Made by a program: the position numbers and the translations under genes. Shown here piece after piece: positions 39,070-49,915 of a stretch of DNA of 64,000 bases (position 1 is its first letter; every line of letters starts with the position of its first letter). This DNA is from Methylotenera oryzisoli (GTDB taxonomy: Bacteria; Pseudomonadota; Gammaproteobacteria; Burkholderiales; Methylophilaceae), in assembly GCA_945881735.1 (NCBI GenBank), contig CAMCVF010000005.1, forward strand, positions 88,989 through 152,988. Direction: 5' to 3'. Under the pieces are notes generated by a model, which saw nothing but the letters and a program-made list of their open reading frames with translations, did no database searches and had not been told where the DNA came from.

Positions 39070-39942
39070 TTAATCAAAAATCACCGTTTTATTGGCATAA
39101 AGCAAAATACGGTTTTCGATATGCCAGCGAACAGCTTTAGAAAGTACAATGCGCTCTAAATCGCGGCCTTTTTGAATCAAATCTTCTACTTGGTCACGGT
39201 GCGAGATACGGTCGATATCCTGCTCGATAATCGGCCCTTCATCCAGCACCTCTGTCACATAGTGGCCTGTAGCGCCAATGAGTTTTACGCCGCGCTCAAA
39301 CGCCCTATGATAAGGCCGCGCCCCGATAAATGCGGGTAAGAATGAATGATGGATATTAATAATTTTTTGCGGGTAACGCGCCACAAAATCGGGCGACAAA
39401 ATCTGCATATAGCGCGCTAACACAATCAAATCAATCTTGTAATCAGCGAACAATTTAAACTGCGCGGCTTCAACCTCAGCCTTATTTGACTTAGTTATGG
39501 CGGTGTCTTTAGTCACGGGCAGATAGTGAAAATCGATGCCGTAAAATTTAACCAAGGCTTCTGTATCACGATGATTACTGATGACTAGCGGAATTTCACA
39601 GGCTAGCTCGCCACTTTTATGGCGATGCAATAAATCGGCCAAACAATGATCGTATTGCGACACCATAATGGCCACGCGCGTTTTATGCACAGACATTTTT
39701 AGCTGCCATTGCATACTAAATTTGGCAGCGATTGGCGCAAAAGCGGCACTAAAATCCTTCTCAGATAAATTAAAGTTCGCCACATCCCACTCAACACGCA
39801 TTAAAAATAGATTATTTTCTCCATCTTGATGTTGGTCTGCGTGTAAAATATTAGCATTATGCTGATATAAGAAATCGGCAATCGCCGCCACGATGCCTTT
39901 AGTGTCTGGGCAGGTTATGAGTAAAGTTGCTGTATTTTTCAT
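39070..39942 (-). CDS. purU: Formyltetrahydrofolate deformylase
   Basis: Hydrolyses 10-formyl-THF to formate and THF, balancing the one-carbon pool and feeding formate. 290 aa: N-terminal ACT domain (about 1-80; LLITCPDTKGIVAAIADFL) and a C-terminal formyltransferase-type domain with INIHHSFLPAF (catalytic His), GATGHYVTEVLDEGPIIEQD (catalytic Asp). In a methylotroph this enzyme sits where folate-bound C1 units meet formate. Monocistronic, divergent from ispH. Confidence 0.96.
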   Translation of the reverse strand: MKNTATLLITCPDTKGIVAAIADFLYQHNANILHADQHQDGENNLFLMRVEWDVANFNLSEKDFSAAFAPIAAKFSMQWQLKMSVHKTRVAIMVSQYDHCLADLLHRHKSGELACEIPLVISNHRDTEALVKFYGIDFHYLPVTKDTAITKSNKAEVEAAQFKLFADYKIDLIVLARYMQILSPDFVARYPQKIINIHHSFLPAFIGARPYHRAFERGVKLIGATGHYVTEVLDEGPIIEQDIDRISHRDQVEDLIQKGRDLERIVLSKAVRWHIENRILLYANKTVIFD

Positions 39943-40006
39943 AAATTTTACGGGCGTTTAAATAAAAACTGGTGTCATTATACCCAATTAACAAGGTGTT
40001 AACGAT

Positions 40007-41026
40007 TTGAGTAGTAGCCAACAAGCTGAAACTAAAGCAGAAATTGTGCTTGCCAACCCGCGCGGCTTTTGTGCGGGCGTAGATCGCGCGATTATTATTG
40101 TAGAACAAGCCTTAGAAAAATTTGGCGCGCCTATCTATGTTCGTAACGAAGTAGTACACAACAAATTTGTGGTGGATGGCTTACGTGCCAAAGGCGCTAT
40201 TTTTGTAAACGAATTAGACAAAATACCCGCAGGTAGCACGGTGATTTTTAGTGCGCATGGCGTATCAAAAGCGGTGAGAAAAGAGGCCGAAGCGCTAGGT
40301 TTAACAGCATTTGATGCTACCTGCCCACTAGTCACTAAAGTGCATATTGAAGTGGGGAAATTGCGCCAAGCGGGCATGGAGATTGTGATGATTGGTCACA
40401 AGGGTCACCCTGAAGTTGAGGGTACGATGGGTCAGGCAGATAATGACGCCCATCCTGAGGACAAAGCAGCCAGTTTGAATATGTATTTGGTTGAAACACC
40501 TGATGATGTGTTGAAATTAGCGGTTAAAAATCCTGAAAAGTTGGCTTATGTGACACAAACGACGCTTTCTATGGATGATGCGGCGCTGGTGATTGATGCG
40601 CTTAAAGCTAAATTTCCGTTGATTAAAGCGCCCAAAAGCGACGATATTTGCTATGCCACGCAAAATCGTCAAGATGCCGTCAAAATCATGGCTAAAGATT
40701 GTGATTTAGTGATTGTGGTTGGCTCGCCAAATAGCTCAAACTCTAACCGCTTAAGAGAAGTCGCTCAAAACCAAGGCGTTGAAGCGTATATGGTGGATAA
40801 TGCCAGCTACTTAAAAGCGGAGTGGTTAGTTGGTAAAAAGAAAATCGGCGTATCTGCTGGCGCATCCGCACCAGAAGTATTAGTGAAAGAAGTGATTACT
40901 AAGCTTGAAAATCTAGGTGCTGCTAATATCACCGAACTGCATGGCGTTATTGAAAGCGTGGTTTTTCAACTGCCTAAGAATTTGGTAAATGTAAGCGAAA
41001 ACGCAACTTTACCCGCCAACAAATAG
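40007..41026 (+). CDS. ispH: 4-hydroxy-3-methylbut-2-enyl diphosphate reductase
   Basis: Last step of the MEP isoprenoid route; a 4Fe-4S enzyme making IPP and DMAPP. 339 aa. TTG 40007 is the only usable start: an in-frame TAA lies at 39989, and the next start would be a GTG inside the conserved first strand. Seen: [15 protein letters not shown] with the first cluster Cys, [29 protein letters not shown] (second Cys), [24 protein letters not shown] and [11 protein letters not shown]. The third Cys is in [13 protein letters not shown]. Confidence 0.96.
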   Translation: MSSSQQAETKAEIVLANPRGFCAGVDRAIIIVEQALEKFGAPIYVRNEVVHNKFVVDGLRAKGAIFVNELDKIPAGSTVIFSAHGVSKAVRKEAEALGLTAFDATCPLVTKVHIEVGKLRQAGMEIVMIGHKGHPEVEGTMGQADNDAHPEDKAASLNMYLVETPDDVLKLAVKNPEKLAYVTQTTLSMDDAALVIDALKAKFPLIKAPKSDDICYATQNRQDAVKIMAKDCDLVIVVGSPNSSNSNRLREVAQNQGVEAYMVDNASYLKAEWLVGKKKIGVSAGASAPEVLVKEVITKLENLGAANITELHGVIESVVFQLPKNLVNVSENATLPANK

Positions 41027-41060
41027 TCTAGTAAGTTATTAATTCATTTAAAAAATCAGC

Positions 41061-41507
41061 GTGTTTAAAACTCCTATCTCAGCTTTGGTGCTGATTCATA
41101 CCAACGATTTACAAGTATTAATTATGGAGCGTGCCGACAAGCCAGGCTTTTGGCAATCCGTTACAGGCAGCCTAGAAGCAGGTGAAACGCCTAAGCAGGC
41201 AGCGACACGCGAAGTTCTTGAAGAAACGGGATTAGATACTAATCAATATGATCTTCAGGATTGGCAAGCCAGCAACACCTATGAAATCTACCCGCACTGG
41301 CGTCATCGCTATGCGCCTGGTGTTGTACAAAATATTGAGCATCTATTTGGCCTTGAGTTACCTCAAGCAGTGCCAATTACACTGGCACCAGATGAACATG
41401 TTCGTTATGAGTGGTTAGACTGGCGAGAGGCAGCTAAACGCGTTTTTTCATGGACTAATATCGATGCGCTTAAAAGATTAGGCGAGCGTCATAACCTGAT
41501 TTTATAG
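41061..41507 (+). CDS. nudB: Dihydroneopterin triphosphate diphosphatase (Nudix)
   Basis: Nudix hydrolase that removes pyrophosphate from dihydroneopterin triphosphate in folate synthesis. 148 aa, GTG start at 41061. The Nudix box is complete: G-SLEAG-E-TPKQAAT-REVLEETGL, and the NudB-specific WRHRYAPGVVQNIEHLF follows. 34 bases after ispH, 87 before nadA; likely same direction read-through. Confidence 0.92.
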   Translation: MFKTPISALVLIHTNDLQVLIMERADKPGFWQSVTGSLEAGETPKQAATREVLEETGLDTNQYDLQDWQASNTYEIYPHWRHRYAPGVVQNIEHLFGLELPQAVPITLAPDEHVRYEWLDWREAAKRVFSWTNIDALKRLGERHNLIL

Positions 41508-41594
41508 CTTACAATTTTTATCCGTTTTCGCGTTCGCTTTATCGATTATAAAGTTATAAAATAAACTACTTTAGTATTTCAAGTTCAAACCACC

Positions 41595-42707
41595 ATGCAA
41601 ACCGAAGCAATTCAATCTATTCCGATTAAATTTGAAAAGTATCAGGCTGTTGATGATTCGGATTGCCAGCGCCGTATTATTGCGGCGCGTAATAAACTGG
41701 GTAAACGCTTGGTGATTTTGGGCCACCATTATCAAAATGAGGCTGTCTACCGGCATGCGGATTTCACCGGTGATTCACTTAAACTATCGCGCTACTGTGA
41801 AAATTTAGATGCAGAATTTATCGTATTTTTAGGTGTGCATTTTATGGCCGAAGTGGCGGATATTTTAAGCCGTCCAGAGCAAATTGTAGTACTTCCCGAT
41901 TTGGCGGCAGGTTGTAGCATGGCGGATATGGCAAACTTGGCTAAAGTAGAGCGTAGCTATCGCGAGTTAAGCAAAGTACTGGATTTTGATGAAACCATCA
42001 CGCCTGTTACCTATATTAATTCTGCCGCCGATTTGAAAGCGTTTTGCGGTGAGCACGGCGGTATTGTTTGCACCAGCACCAACGCGACAAAAATTTTAGA
42101 GTGGAGTTTTGCACAGCGCGAAAAAATACTATTTTTTCCTGACCAAAACCTGGGCCGCTGGTCTGGCCACAAAATGGGTATTCCACTCGAGCAAATGCCG
42201 ATTTGGGATCCTGACCAACCAATGGGAGGCTTATCGGTTGAAGAAATCAAGAATGCCAAGATTTTGTTATGGAAAGGGCATTGCGCCGTTCATCAAATGT
42301 TTAGATTGCAAAATATCACCAAATTCCGTGCTGACCATCCGGATGGTATTGTAATTTCGCACCCTGAAGCGCCATTTGAGGTCTGTTTAAATTCAGACTA
42401 TGTGGGCTCTACCGAATATATTTTAAAAACCGTGAGCGAGGCAGCGCCTAATACCAAATGGCTAGTGGGTACTGAGCTAAACCTAGTGAATCGTTTGGCT
42501 GAACAAATGAAACCGCAAGGCAAACTGGTGCAATTTATGAGCCATGTGGTGTGTGAATGCAGCACCATGGCACGCATTGACCCGCAACATTTGGCTTGGA
42601 CGCTAGAAAACTTGGCGGATGGCAATATCGTGAACCAGATTAAAGTGCCTCAACATGATGCCAAATTATCCAAATTAACCTTAGACCGTATGTTGGCGGC
42701 TTCATAA
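41595..42707 (+). CDS. nadA: Quinolinate synthase
   Basis: 4Fe-4S enzyme condensing iminoaspartate with DHAP to quinolinate for NAD synthesis. 370 aa, the longer proteobacterial form. Visible: ILGHHYQNEAVYRHADFTGDS, LPDLAAGCSMADM (first cluster Cys), INSAADLKAFCGEHGGIVCT, FFPDQNLGRW, WKGHCAVHQMF and VCECSTM. The stop is followed directly by the HIT gene. Confidence 0.96.
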   Translation: MQTEAIQSIPIKFEKYQAVDDSDCQRRIIAARNKLGKRLVILGHHYQNEAVYRHADFTGDSLKLSRYCENLDAEFIVFLGVHFMAEVADILSRPEQIVVLPDLAAGCSMADMANLAKVERSYRELSKVLDFDETITPVTYINSAADLKAFCGEHGGIVCTSTNATKILEWSFAQREKILFFPDQNLGRWSGHKMGIPLEQMPIWDPDQPMGGLSVEEIKNAKILLWKGHCAVHQMFRLQNITKFRADHPDGIVISHPEAPFEVCLNSDYVGSTEYILKTVSEAAPNTKWLVGTELNLVNRLAEQMKPQGKLVQFMSHVVCECSTMARIDPQHLAWTLENLADGNIVNQIKVPQHDAKLSKLTLDRMLAAS

Positions 42708-43139
42708 TTGAGCGCTTGCGATTTATGTAAGCCCAGCCCGCACCACATTTTGTGGCAAGACGATTTTTGCCGCGTGGTGTTGCTTAATGATGCCGATTAT
42801 CCAGCATATTGTCGAGTTGAATTGCTTGAACACATTAAGGAAATGACGGATTTAGAGCCCCCGCAGCGTGCAAGAATGATGAAAACCGTTTTTGCAGTGG
42901 AGATGGCATTACGAGAAGTCACACTTGCCGACAAAATCAATCTGGCCAGCCTTGGCAATAAAACGCCGCATGTGCATTGGCATCTGATTCCGCGTTTTGA
43001 AAATGACAAGCATTTTCCTAATTCGCACTGGGGAACTGCGGTGCGCGATGGCCAACCTTTTGGTTTTAACAGTGCATTGCTGGAAAGCTTAACGCAAAAA
43101 ATAAAAGCGCATATTGAATGCGCTTTATTGGCTGAATAA
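42708..43139 (+). CDS. HIT family protein
   Basis: 143 aa histidine-triad nucleotide hydrolase/transferase fold. Start is TTG 42708, immediately after the nadA stop, so translation is probably coupled. HIT motif present as HVHWHLIPRF (His-x-His-x-His) with the upstream INLASLGNKTPHVHWH context; substrate unknown. The last codons contain a perfect 9-base hairpin (43104-43112 with 43118-43126) that could slow RNA decay or end transcription, though no T-run follows. Converges on the 2Fe-2S gene. Confidence 0.88.
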   Translation: MSACDLCKPSPHHILWQDDFCRVVLLNDADYPAYCRVELLEHIKEMTDLEPPQRARMMKTVFAVEMALREVTLADKINLASLGNKTPHVHWHLIPRFENDKHFPNSHWGTAVRDGQPFGFNSALLESLTQKIKAHIECALLAE

Positions 43140-43165
43140 AATCTATACAGCTTTATTCAATATTT

Positions 43166-43480
43166 TTAATCTACAAGCAGCCTAGTCACCACTTTGCCGT
43201 TAATTAAATGGCTTTCAATAATCTCATCAATATCGTCATTATCCACAAAGGTATACCAAACTGCCTGCGGATACACCACTAGCAGAGGACCTAATTCACA
43301 GCGGTCTAAACAGCCAGAACGGTTGATGCGTGTTTTGCCTTCACCATTTAAACCCAGTTTTTTAACGCGCGATTTCATATAATCAAAAGACGCTTCGGCA
43401 CCTTTATCTTGGCAACAAGACTCTCCATCTGGCCGTTGATTCAGGCAAAAAAAGATGTGATTTTTAAAGTGGTTATCCAT
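43166..43480 (-). CDS. Thioredoxin-like 2Fe-2S ferredoxin
   Basis: 104 aa. Fits the small (2Fe-2S) ferredoxin-domain family: IFFCLNQRPDGESCCQD at the N-terminus and RINRSGCLDRCELGPLLVVYP later, giving four conserved Cys for the cluster (CxnC ... CxxxC). Role in electron transfer unknown. Single gene; the 108-base gap before tonB shows no clear promoter or terminator. Confidence 0.88.
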   Translation of the reverse strand: MDNHFKNHIFFCLNQRPDGESCCQDKGAEASFDYMKSRVKKLGLNGEGKTRINRSGCLDRCELGPLLVVYPQAVWYTFVDNDDIDEIIESHLINGKVVTRLLVD

Positions 43481-43588
43481 GTTTTTCTACTTATTTTGCT
43501 TCAAAATTGTAATCATCGATAAAGTAAACCGCATGCAGTTCTATTGTAATGCAAGCAAAAAACACCGCATAAAACCAAAAGATAATGG

Positions 43589-44608
43589 CTATTGTGTGGC
43601 TAGTGCGTCTTCTTGGGTAAATGTCCAAGTTCGGGTGATACCCAAAATATCCGTACTTTTCTTCATCTCTTCTGAAAACTTGGCGTAGGGTGCTGCCAAA
43701 TTCACAATATTTTTGGCTGCTTCATCTAAAATTTTAGAGCCAGAACTTTTATCAATCACAATACTTTCAATGCTTCCATCGGCTCTAATCGATACTGTCA
43801 TGCGCAATTGACCGTAGATTTTCTGGTCTCTTGCTACCTCGGGATAATTTAAATTGCCAATGCGCTCCACTTTTTGTCGCCATGCATCTAAGTACATGGC
43901 GTCACTGGCCTCTTTGGTGCGCGCGCCAATAAATCGACGTTTTGGCCGTTTTTGATACTCATCTTGCTGCTTGCCAATTTGTGCCTCTAAACGGTCAATT
44001 TCAATACTCGCTGCAATTAAATCGGCACGATCTAAGGTTTTGGCCAAGGCTTTTTGATCGCCTTTTTCAGGATCGGCAGAGACTGCTTCTTGTGTCGGAT
44101 TTGAGTCCATTTTATTAACGGCATTAATTTGCGTTAGCAGCTCTTGCGCTTGCTTTTCTAATGCATCCACGCGCTTTTGTTCACGCACCTCTTGCGCTTG
44201 AACTTTAGCTGCTTTGGCGGCGATACTGGCTTCGGCACTTGGCCTTAATTTTACTTCAGTGGTTTTTTGCTTGGGTGCTGGCAACATGGTTTTCATTTGC
44301 CGATTCGCATCGGTATTGCCGCCACGGTCAAGGTTCGCCTGCGCTAACAATTCGGCTTTATCGGGCGCATTTTTAGTTTTTGCATTAACCAATACCACAT
44401 TTAATGACGGCAATTTATTGGCCAGTTTTTTTATCTCTGGCTCAAAATGAATGGTTAAAATTACCCCATGTACAATCGCAGAAATACCAACTGCAATACC
44501 AAACGCACTGACGGCTTTAGCAGCACCAACCACCGCGACTTCCGCAGCAACCTCAGCGGGATTAATGGCTGTATGTTTTAATTCAGTTTGTTTAAGCACG
44601 GCACTCAA
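43589..44608 (-). CDS. tonB: TonB-like energy transducer
   Basis: 339 aa: one N-terminal membrane helix (about residues 32-54, ...GIAVGISAIVHGVILTIHF), a long Lys/Gln/Ala-rich helical linker instead of the Pro-rich one of classic TonB (about 80-225), and a C-terminal TonB domain (about 240-330) with LNYPEVARDQKIYGQLRMTV. Transmits proton motive force from ExbBD to outer-membrane receptors, or serves TolA-like. No exbB/exbD nearby. Three bases after mpl, so co-transcribed with a wall recycling gene. Confidence 0.82.
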   Translation of the reverse strand: MSAVLKQTELKHTAINPAEVAAEVAVVGAAKAVSAFGIAVGISAIVHGVILTIHFEPEIKKLANKLPSLNVVLVNAKTKNAPDKAELLAQANLDRGGNTDANRQMKTMLPAPKQKTTEVKLRPSAEASIAAKAAKVQAQEVREQKRVDALEKQAQELLTQINAVNKMDSNPTQEAVSADPEKGDQKALAKTLDRADLIAASIEIDRLEAQIGKQQDEYQKRPKRRFIGARTKEASDAMYLDAWRQKVERIGNLNYPEVARDQKIYGQLRMTVSIRADGSIESIVIDKSSGSKILDEAAKNIVNLAAPYAKFSEEMKKSTDILGITRTWTFTQEDALATQ

Positions 44609-44611
44609 ACT

Positions 44612-46000
44612 TTATTTTTCTACTAAAACCACACTTAATGCATCTAATATTTTTTGATGTACACCACCAAAACCACCATTACTCATCACCAAAATATGGT
44701 CATCGGGTTTGGCAACACTTACGATGGCTTGTACTAACTTTATTAAATCATCAAACGTTTTGGCTTTATTTGCAATCGGTTTTAATGCTTCTGCGGCATC
44801 CCAGCCCAAATTAGCACCATAACAAAACACCAAATCGGCCTCACTTAGGCTGGCTGGTAAAGCGTCTTTCATCACGCCTAGCTTCATAGTGTTACTTCTG
44901 GGCTCAAGCACAGCCAATATGCGAGCCGCGCCCACTTTGGCGCGTAAGCCAGCCACCGTCGTATGAATCGCAGTGGGATGATGCGCAAAATCATCATAAA
45001 CGGTTACATTTTTAACCACACCTTTTGTTTCCATGCGGCGCTTTACGTTTTTAAAGTCGGTTAATGCGGCAATGCTGGTTTCAGTCGTTACACCCACATG
45101 CCGTGCCGCCGCAATGCTGGCTAACCCATTCATTCGGTTATGCTCCCCCAACAAATCCCAATCCACGCGCCCTTGTACTTTGCCTTGATACGACACATCA
45201 AAACTGCCATCACCTGCTGCATTTACCGCTTTCCAATCGGCATCGGTTCCGAATTTTTCAACTGGCGTCCAGCAGCCTTTTTCAATCACACGGTTCAAAC
45301 TACTTTCTTTACCGTTGGCTACTACTAAACCCTGCTGCGGCACAATGCGCACTAAATGATGAAACTGCTTTTCAATCGCTGCTAAATCATCAAAGATATC
45401 AGCATGGTCAAATTCTAGATTATTTAATACGGCGGTACGTGGACGATAATGCACAAATTTTGAGCGTTTATCAAAAAATGCCGTGTCATATTCGTCGGCC
45501 TCAATTACAAAAAACGGCGATATACTTTTTTCATCTTGTTTGGGTTGTTGCGGTAAGCGCGCCGAAACACCAAAATTCTCAGGCACACCGCCTATCAAAA
45601 AGCCTGGTGCTAGACCAGCGTATTCCAATATCCAAGCCAACATTGAGCTGGTGGTGGTTTTGCCGTGTGTACCAGCCACGGCAAGCACCCATTTACCTTT
45701 CAATACATTTTCAGACAACCACTGCGGCCCAGATATATATGGTAAGCCAAGATTTAAAATTTCTTCTATTAAAGGATTGCCGCGCGAAACCACATTACCA
45801 ATCACGTAAATATCAGGGTTAAGCTTGGTTTGCTCAACTGAAAAACCTTCTATCAACTCAATGTGCTGCGCCTGTAACTGTGTACTCATGGGCGGGTAAA
45901 CATTGGCATCGCAACCCGTGACGCGATGCCCCGCTTGCTTTGCGAGCAACGCTATGCCGCCCATAAATGTGCCACAAATACCTAAAATGTGAATGTGCAT
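44612..46000 (-). CDS. mpl: UDP-MurNAc:L-alanyl-gamma-D-glutamyl-meso-DAP ligase
   Basis: Recycling ligase that joins the salvaged tripeptide to UDP-MurNAc, bypassing MurC-D-E. 462 aa Mur-ligase fold. Visible: HILGICGTFMGGIALLAKQ (distinguishes Mpl from MurC), AVAGTHGKTTTSSMLAWIL (P-loop), EADEYDTAFFDKRSKF and DDFAHHPTAI. Complements AmpG and MltA elsewhere in this window. The metH stop is 33 bases upstream, so mpl may be read from the metH transcript. Confidence 0.95.
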   Translation of the reverse strand: MHIHILGICGTFMGGIALLAKQAGHRVTGCDANVYPPMSTQLQAQHIELIEGFSVEQTKLNPDIYVIGNVVSRGNPLIEEILNLGLPYISGPQWLSENVLKGKWVLAVAGTHGKTTTSSMLAWILEYAGLAPGFLIGGVPENFGVSARLPQQPKQDEKSISPFFVIEADEYDTAFFDKRSKFVHYRPRTAVLNNLEFDHADIFDDLAAIEKQFHHLVRIVPQQGLVVANGKESSLNRVIEKGCWTPVEKFGTDADWKAVNAAGDGSFDVSYQGKVQGRVDWDLLGEHNRMNGLASIAAARHVGVTTETSIAALTDFKNVKRRMETKGVVKNVTVYDDFAHHPTAIHTTVAGLRAKVGAARILAVLEPRSNTMKLGVMKDALPASLSEADLVFCYGANLGWDAAEALKPIANKAKTFDDLIKLVQAIVSVAKPDDHILVMSNGGFGGVHQKILDALSVVLVEK

Positions 46001-46033
46001 GATGTGATTTTAATGGTTTAAATAACTTAAAGG

Positions 46034-49000
46034 CTAAACCAAATTCGGGCTTAACCAACGTTCTAAATATTCTTTTGGTAAGTTTCTGCGTTTCGCCATA
46101 TCTTCCAGCTGATCCATGCCAACTTTATCCACACTAAAGTATTTAGCTTGTTTGTGTGCAAAGTAGAAGCCAGACACGGCAGCGGCTGGCAGCATGGCAA
46201 AAGATTCTGTGAGTTGCATGCCAATCTCTTCGGCTTGCAACAGATTAAACATATCCGGTTTTACACTATGGTCTGGGCACGCAGGGTAGCCAGGCGCAGG
46301 GCGTATGCCTTGATATTGCTCTTTAATAAGGGCAGTTACATCGAGTGTTTCATCGGCACTGTAGCCCCAAAAATCGGTACGCACGCGTTCATGCATATAT
46401 TCAGCAAAGGCTTCTGCAAAACGGTCAGCCAGCGCTTTAAACATAATGCCACTAAAATCATCATTGGCATCCGCAAAGCGCTTTTCAATTTTATCTGTGC
46501 CTAAGCCGCCTGTCACAGCAAACAAACCAATATAGTCATCTGTGCCTTTCGGCGCAATAAAGTCGCTCAAACACTGATTAGGACGAGGTACGCCATCAAC
46601 CACGGGTTTAAGCGTTTGTTGGCGCATGCCGTAATAGGTAAAGGCGACTTGGCTTCGGCTTTCATCGGTGTAGATTTCAATATCATCATCATTGACAGTA
46701 TTGGCTGGCATCAGCGCAATTACGCCGTTGGCGTTTAACCAGCGGCCATCGATGATTTTTTTCAGCATGGCTTTGCCTTCGGCAAATACTTTAGTCGCGG
46801 CTTCGCCTACTACTGCATCGGTCAAGATCGTTGGATAAAAACCCGCTAAATCCCATGTTTGAAAAAATGGACCCCAATCGATATATTGCGCGATTAAGCT
46901 TAAATCGATGTTTTTAAAAACGCGGCGGCCGATGAATTTAGGTTTTATGGGCGCAAATTCACCGGCAAACGAAAGGGCTAGTTTATTTTTACGCGCATCG
47001 GCAATAGTGAGCAGTGGTACGCCTTTTTTATTGGCATGTTGCGTGCGTGCTTTCTCGTAATCGGCTTGAATCTCGGCCAAATAAGCGCCGCGCGTTTCAG
47101 GTGTTAACAGGTTCTGCATCACGGTAACAGAGCGCGAAGCATCTGGTACATACACAATCGGGCCATCGTAATATGGGGCGATTTTGACAGCAGTATGGGC
47201 GCGTGAGCAGGTGGCCCCGCCAATCAACAAGGGAGTTTGCATCTTAGTAAAATAAGGGTCACGCTGCATCTCTTTGGCGATATGGGTCATTTCTTCTAGG
47301 CTTGGCGTAATCAACCCGCTTAAGCCAATAATGTCAGCATTTTCTGCCTTTGCCATGGCTAAAATCTCAGCCGCTGGCACCATCACGCCCATATTAACCA
47401 CTTCAAAGTTATTGCATTGCAGCACGACACTGACGATATTTTTGCCAATATCGTGCACATCACCTTTTACTGTAGCAATGACCATTTTGCCTTTAGGCTT
47501 AGAAATCATGCCTGTTCTGGCTTCATTTGCCGCTTTTTCGGCTTCGATAAACGGAATTAAATGCGCAACAGCGGTTTTCATCACACGCGCCGATTTCACC
47601 ACTTGCGGCAAGAACATTTTGCCTTGGCCAAATAAATCGCCCACCACATTCATGCCATCCATCAATGGGCCTTCTATCACGTGAATTGGGCGGCCACCCG
47701 ATTTTTCAAACGCGGCACGAGCTTCTTCCGTGTCTTGCACAATAAACTCAGTAATGCCATGCACCATGGCGTGGCTTAGCCGTTTTTCTACTGGCACTGG
47801 ATGTTCTGGTGTACCGCGCCATTCTAAAGTTGCGGCTTCTTTTTTGCCACCTGCCACAAGCGTGCCCGCGATTTCAATCAGGCGTTCAGTTGGCGCAAGT
47901 AAATTATCAGGGTCAGTAATGCGGTTTAAAACTACGTCTTCTACACTGTTTTTAAGCTCAGGGCTCAAGCCATCGTAAACGCCCATCATACCCGCATTTA
48001 CAATGCCCATAGTCATGCCTGCTTGAATCGCATGGTATAAAAATACAGTATGAATCGCCTCACGTGCAGGGTCGTTGCCGCGGAAACTAAAGCTTACATT
48101 CGATACGCCGCCAGAAATTTTAGCGTGCGGCAGGTTTTGTTTAATCCAGCGCGTGGCCTCAATAAAATCTACTGCGTAGTTATTATGCTCCTCAATACCT
48201 GTAGCAATGGCGAAAATATTGGGGTCGAAAATAATGTCTTCAGGCGGGAAACCTGTGCTGACCAATAAATCGTAAGCACGTTTGCAAATTTCAATTTTTC
48301 GCGGGTAAGTATCGGCTTGGCCTTTTTCATCAAACGCCATTACAATCACCGCGGCACCAAAGCGACGGCAGAGTTTGGCTTGGCGCAAGAATTCGGCTTC
48401 ACCTTCTTTCATTGAGATTGAGTTGACGATGGCTTTGCCTTGTATGCATTTTAAGCCCGCTTCAATGACCGTCCATTTACTGGAATCGATCATAATCGGC
48501 ACGCGGGCAATATCTGGCTCACTGGCGATTAAATTCAAAAAGTGCGTCATGGCTTTAACGGCATCCAGCATGCCTTCATCCATATTGATATCAATGACTT
48601 GCGCGCCGTTTTCGACCTGCTGACGCGCCACACTTAACGCTTCTTCATATTGCTCATTAATAATCATGCGCGCAAATGCTTTTGAACCCGTTACATTGGT
48701 ACGCTCACCCACGTTTACAAACAGGGAGTTTTCATCAATGATAAAGGGCTCTAAACCCGATAATTTAGTGGCAGGCGTAAATCTTGGCACAAGGCGCGGT
48801 GGCAAATTTTTGATTTCATTATAAATAGCGTTAATGTGTGCTGGAGTCGTCCCGCAGCAACCACCCGCCATGTTTAAAAATCCACTATTGGCGAATTCCT
48901 TCACCAAACTAGAGGTAACGTCTGGTGTTTCATCAAAACCTGTGTCGCTCATGGGGTTTGGCAAACCGGCATTTGGGTAAATGCATACAAAAGTGTCGGC

Positions 49001-49831
49001 GATTTTAGAAAGCTCTTCTACATAAGGGCGCATTAATGTTGCGCCCAAAGCGCAATTTAAGCCGATAGTGAGCGGCTTAGCATGGCGAACAGAATGCCAA
49101 AATGCGGTTACGGTTTGGCCAGACAAAATACGGCCAGATGCGTCTGTCACCGTGCCAGAAATCATCAGTGGCATGGTGTAGCCGACCTCTTCAAAAAAGG
49201 TGTCAATCGCAAACAATGCCGCCTTACAATTAAGCGTATCAAAGATGGTTTCTACCATTAAAATATCGGCGCCGCCTTCAACCAGCGCACGCGCTTGCTC
49301 TAAGTAAGCGTTTACTAACTGGTCAAAATTGACGTTACGCGCAGCGGGATCGTTTACATCGGGAGAGATACTGGCAGTCTTAGGCGTTGGGCCTAATGCA
49401 CCAGCAACAAAACGTGGTTTATCTGGCGTGGAGTATTTAAGGCAAGCTGCTTTAGCTAGCTTGGCCGATTGCACATTCATCTCATGCACCAAATGCGCCA
49501 TATGGTAATCATCTTGCGCAACCGATGTCGCACCAAAGGTATTGGTTTCAATCACATCCGCGCCTGCGGCTAAATATTGCTCATGAATCTCTTGAATCAC
49601 CTGCGGTTGCGTTAAACTAAGCAACTCGTTATTGCCTTTAACAAACAGCTCACGCTCACCTGCTGGAGCGGCAAAATCTTTAAACCGCCCGACATCTCCG
49701 TTTGGCTTTGCGCCTCTGTAATCCGCCTCAGACAATTTGTATTGCTGGATCATGGTACCCATCGCGCCATCTAAAATGAGGATACGCTGATTAAGTAATT
49801 CGCGAAGTTGCGCTTCTATTGCAGATTGCAT
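46034..49831 (-). CDS. metH: Cobalamin-dependent methionine synthase
   Basis: Transfers methyl from 5-methyl-THF to homocysteine through cobalamin. 1265 aa from ATG 49831 (the TTG two codons earlier is disfavoured). Four modules in order: homocysteine domain (about 1-340; DGAMGTMIQ, and the zinc Cys in GGCCGTTP), pterin domain (about 370-630; [13 protein letters not shown]), B12 domain with [11 protein letters not shown] near residue 790 (cobalt-ligating His), and the SAM activation domain up to the end ([12 protein letters not shown]). Only 84 bases lie between it and the comM stop, so there is no room for a cobalamin riboswitch. Confidence 0.98.
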   Translation of the reverse strand: MQSAIEAQLRELLNQRILILDGAMGTMIQQYKLSEADYRGAKPNGDVGRFKDFAAPAGERELFVKGNNELLSLTQPQVIQEIHEQYLAAGADVIETNTFGATSVAQDDYHMAHLVHEMNVQSAKLAKAACLKYSTPDKPRFVAGALGPTPKTASISPDVNDPAARNVNFDQLVNAYLEQARALVEGGADILMVETIFDTLNCKAALFAIDTFFEEVGYTMPLMISGTVTDASGRILSGQTVTAFWHSVRHAKPLTIGLNCALGATLMRPYVEELSKIADTFVCIYPNAGLPNPMSDTGFDETPDVTSSLVKEFANSGFLNMAGGCCGTTPAHINAIYNEIKNLPPRLVPRFTPATKLSGLEPFIIDENSLFVNVGERTNVTGSKAFARMIINEQYEEALSVARQQVENGAQVIDINMDEGMLDAVKAMTHFLNLIASEPDIARVPIMIDSSKWTVIEAGLKCIQGKAIVNSISMKEGEAEFLRQAKLCRRFGAAVIVMAFDEKGQADTYPRKIEICKRAYDLLVSTGFPPEDIIFDPNIFAIATGIEEHNNYAVDFIEATRWIKQNLPHAKISGGVSNVSFSFRGNDPAREAIHTVFLYHAIQAGMTMGIVNAGMMGVYDGLSPELKNSVEDVVLNRITDPDNLLAPTERLIEIAGTLVAGGKKEAATLEWRGTPEHPVPVEKRLSHAMVHGITEFIVQDTEEARAAFEKSGGRPIHVIEGPLMDGMNVVGDLFGQGKMFLPQVVKSARVMKTAVAHLIPFIEAEKAANEARTGMISKPKGKMVIATVKGDVHDIGKNIVSVVLQCNNFEVVNMGVMVPAAEILAMAKAENADIIGLSGLITPSLEEMTHIAKEMQRDPYFTKMQTPLLIGGATCSRAHTAVKIAPYYDGPIVYVPDASRSVTVMQNLLTPETRGAYLAEIQADYEKARTQHANKKGVPLLTIADARKNKLALSFAGEFAPIKPKFIGRRVFKNIDLSLIAQYIDWGPFFQTWDLAGFYPTILTDAVVGEAATKVFAEGKAMLKKIIDGRWLNANGVIALMPANTVNDDDIEIYTDESRSQVAFTYYGMRQQTLKPVVDGVPRPNQCLSDFIAPKGTDDYIGLFAVTGGLGTDKIEKRFADANDDFSGIMFKALADRFAEAFAEYMHERVRTDFWGYSADETLDVTALIKEQYQGIRPAPGYPACPDHSVKPDMFNLLQAEEIGMQLTESFAMLPAAAVSGFYFAHKQAKYFSVDKVGMDQLEDMAKRRNLPKEYLERWLSPNLV

Positions 49832-49915
49832 GAACAATACTTTGAGAAAGATTAGTTAATCACTATTTTAACATGCGAATGGTTTAGCTTCTTCACATGC
49901 GCCAGCTAAAAATAG

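Noticed and set aside
45064..45822. 252-aa open frame on the plus strand opposite mpl
   Set aside because: It is antisense to a clear Mur ligase gene, has a composition unlike any neighbour (His/Gln/Pro-rich), and no ribosome site.
49832..49915. Cobalamin or SAH riboswitch upstream of metH
   Set aside because: The gap is only 84 bases and lacks any recognisable conserved box.
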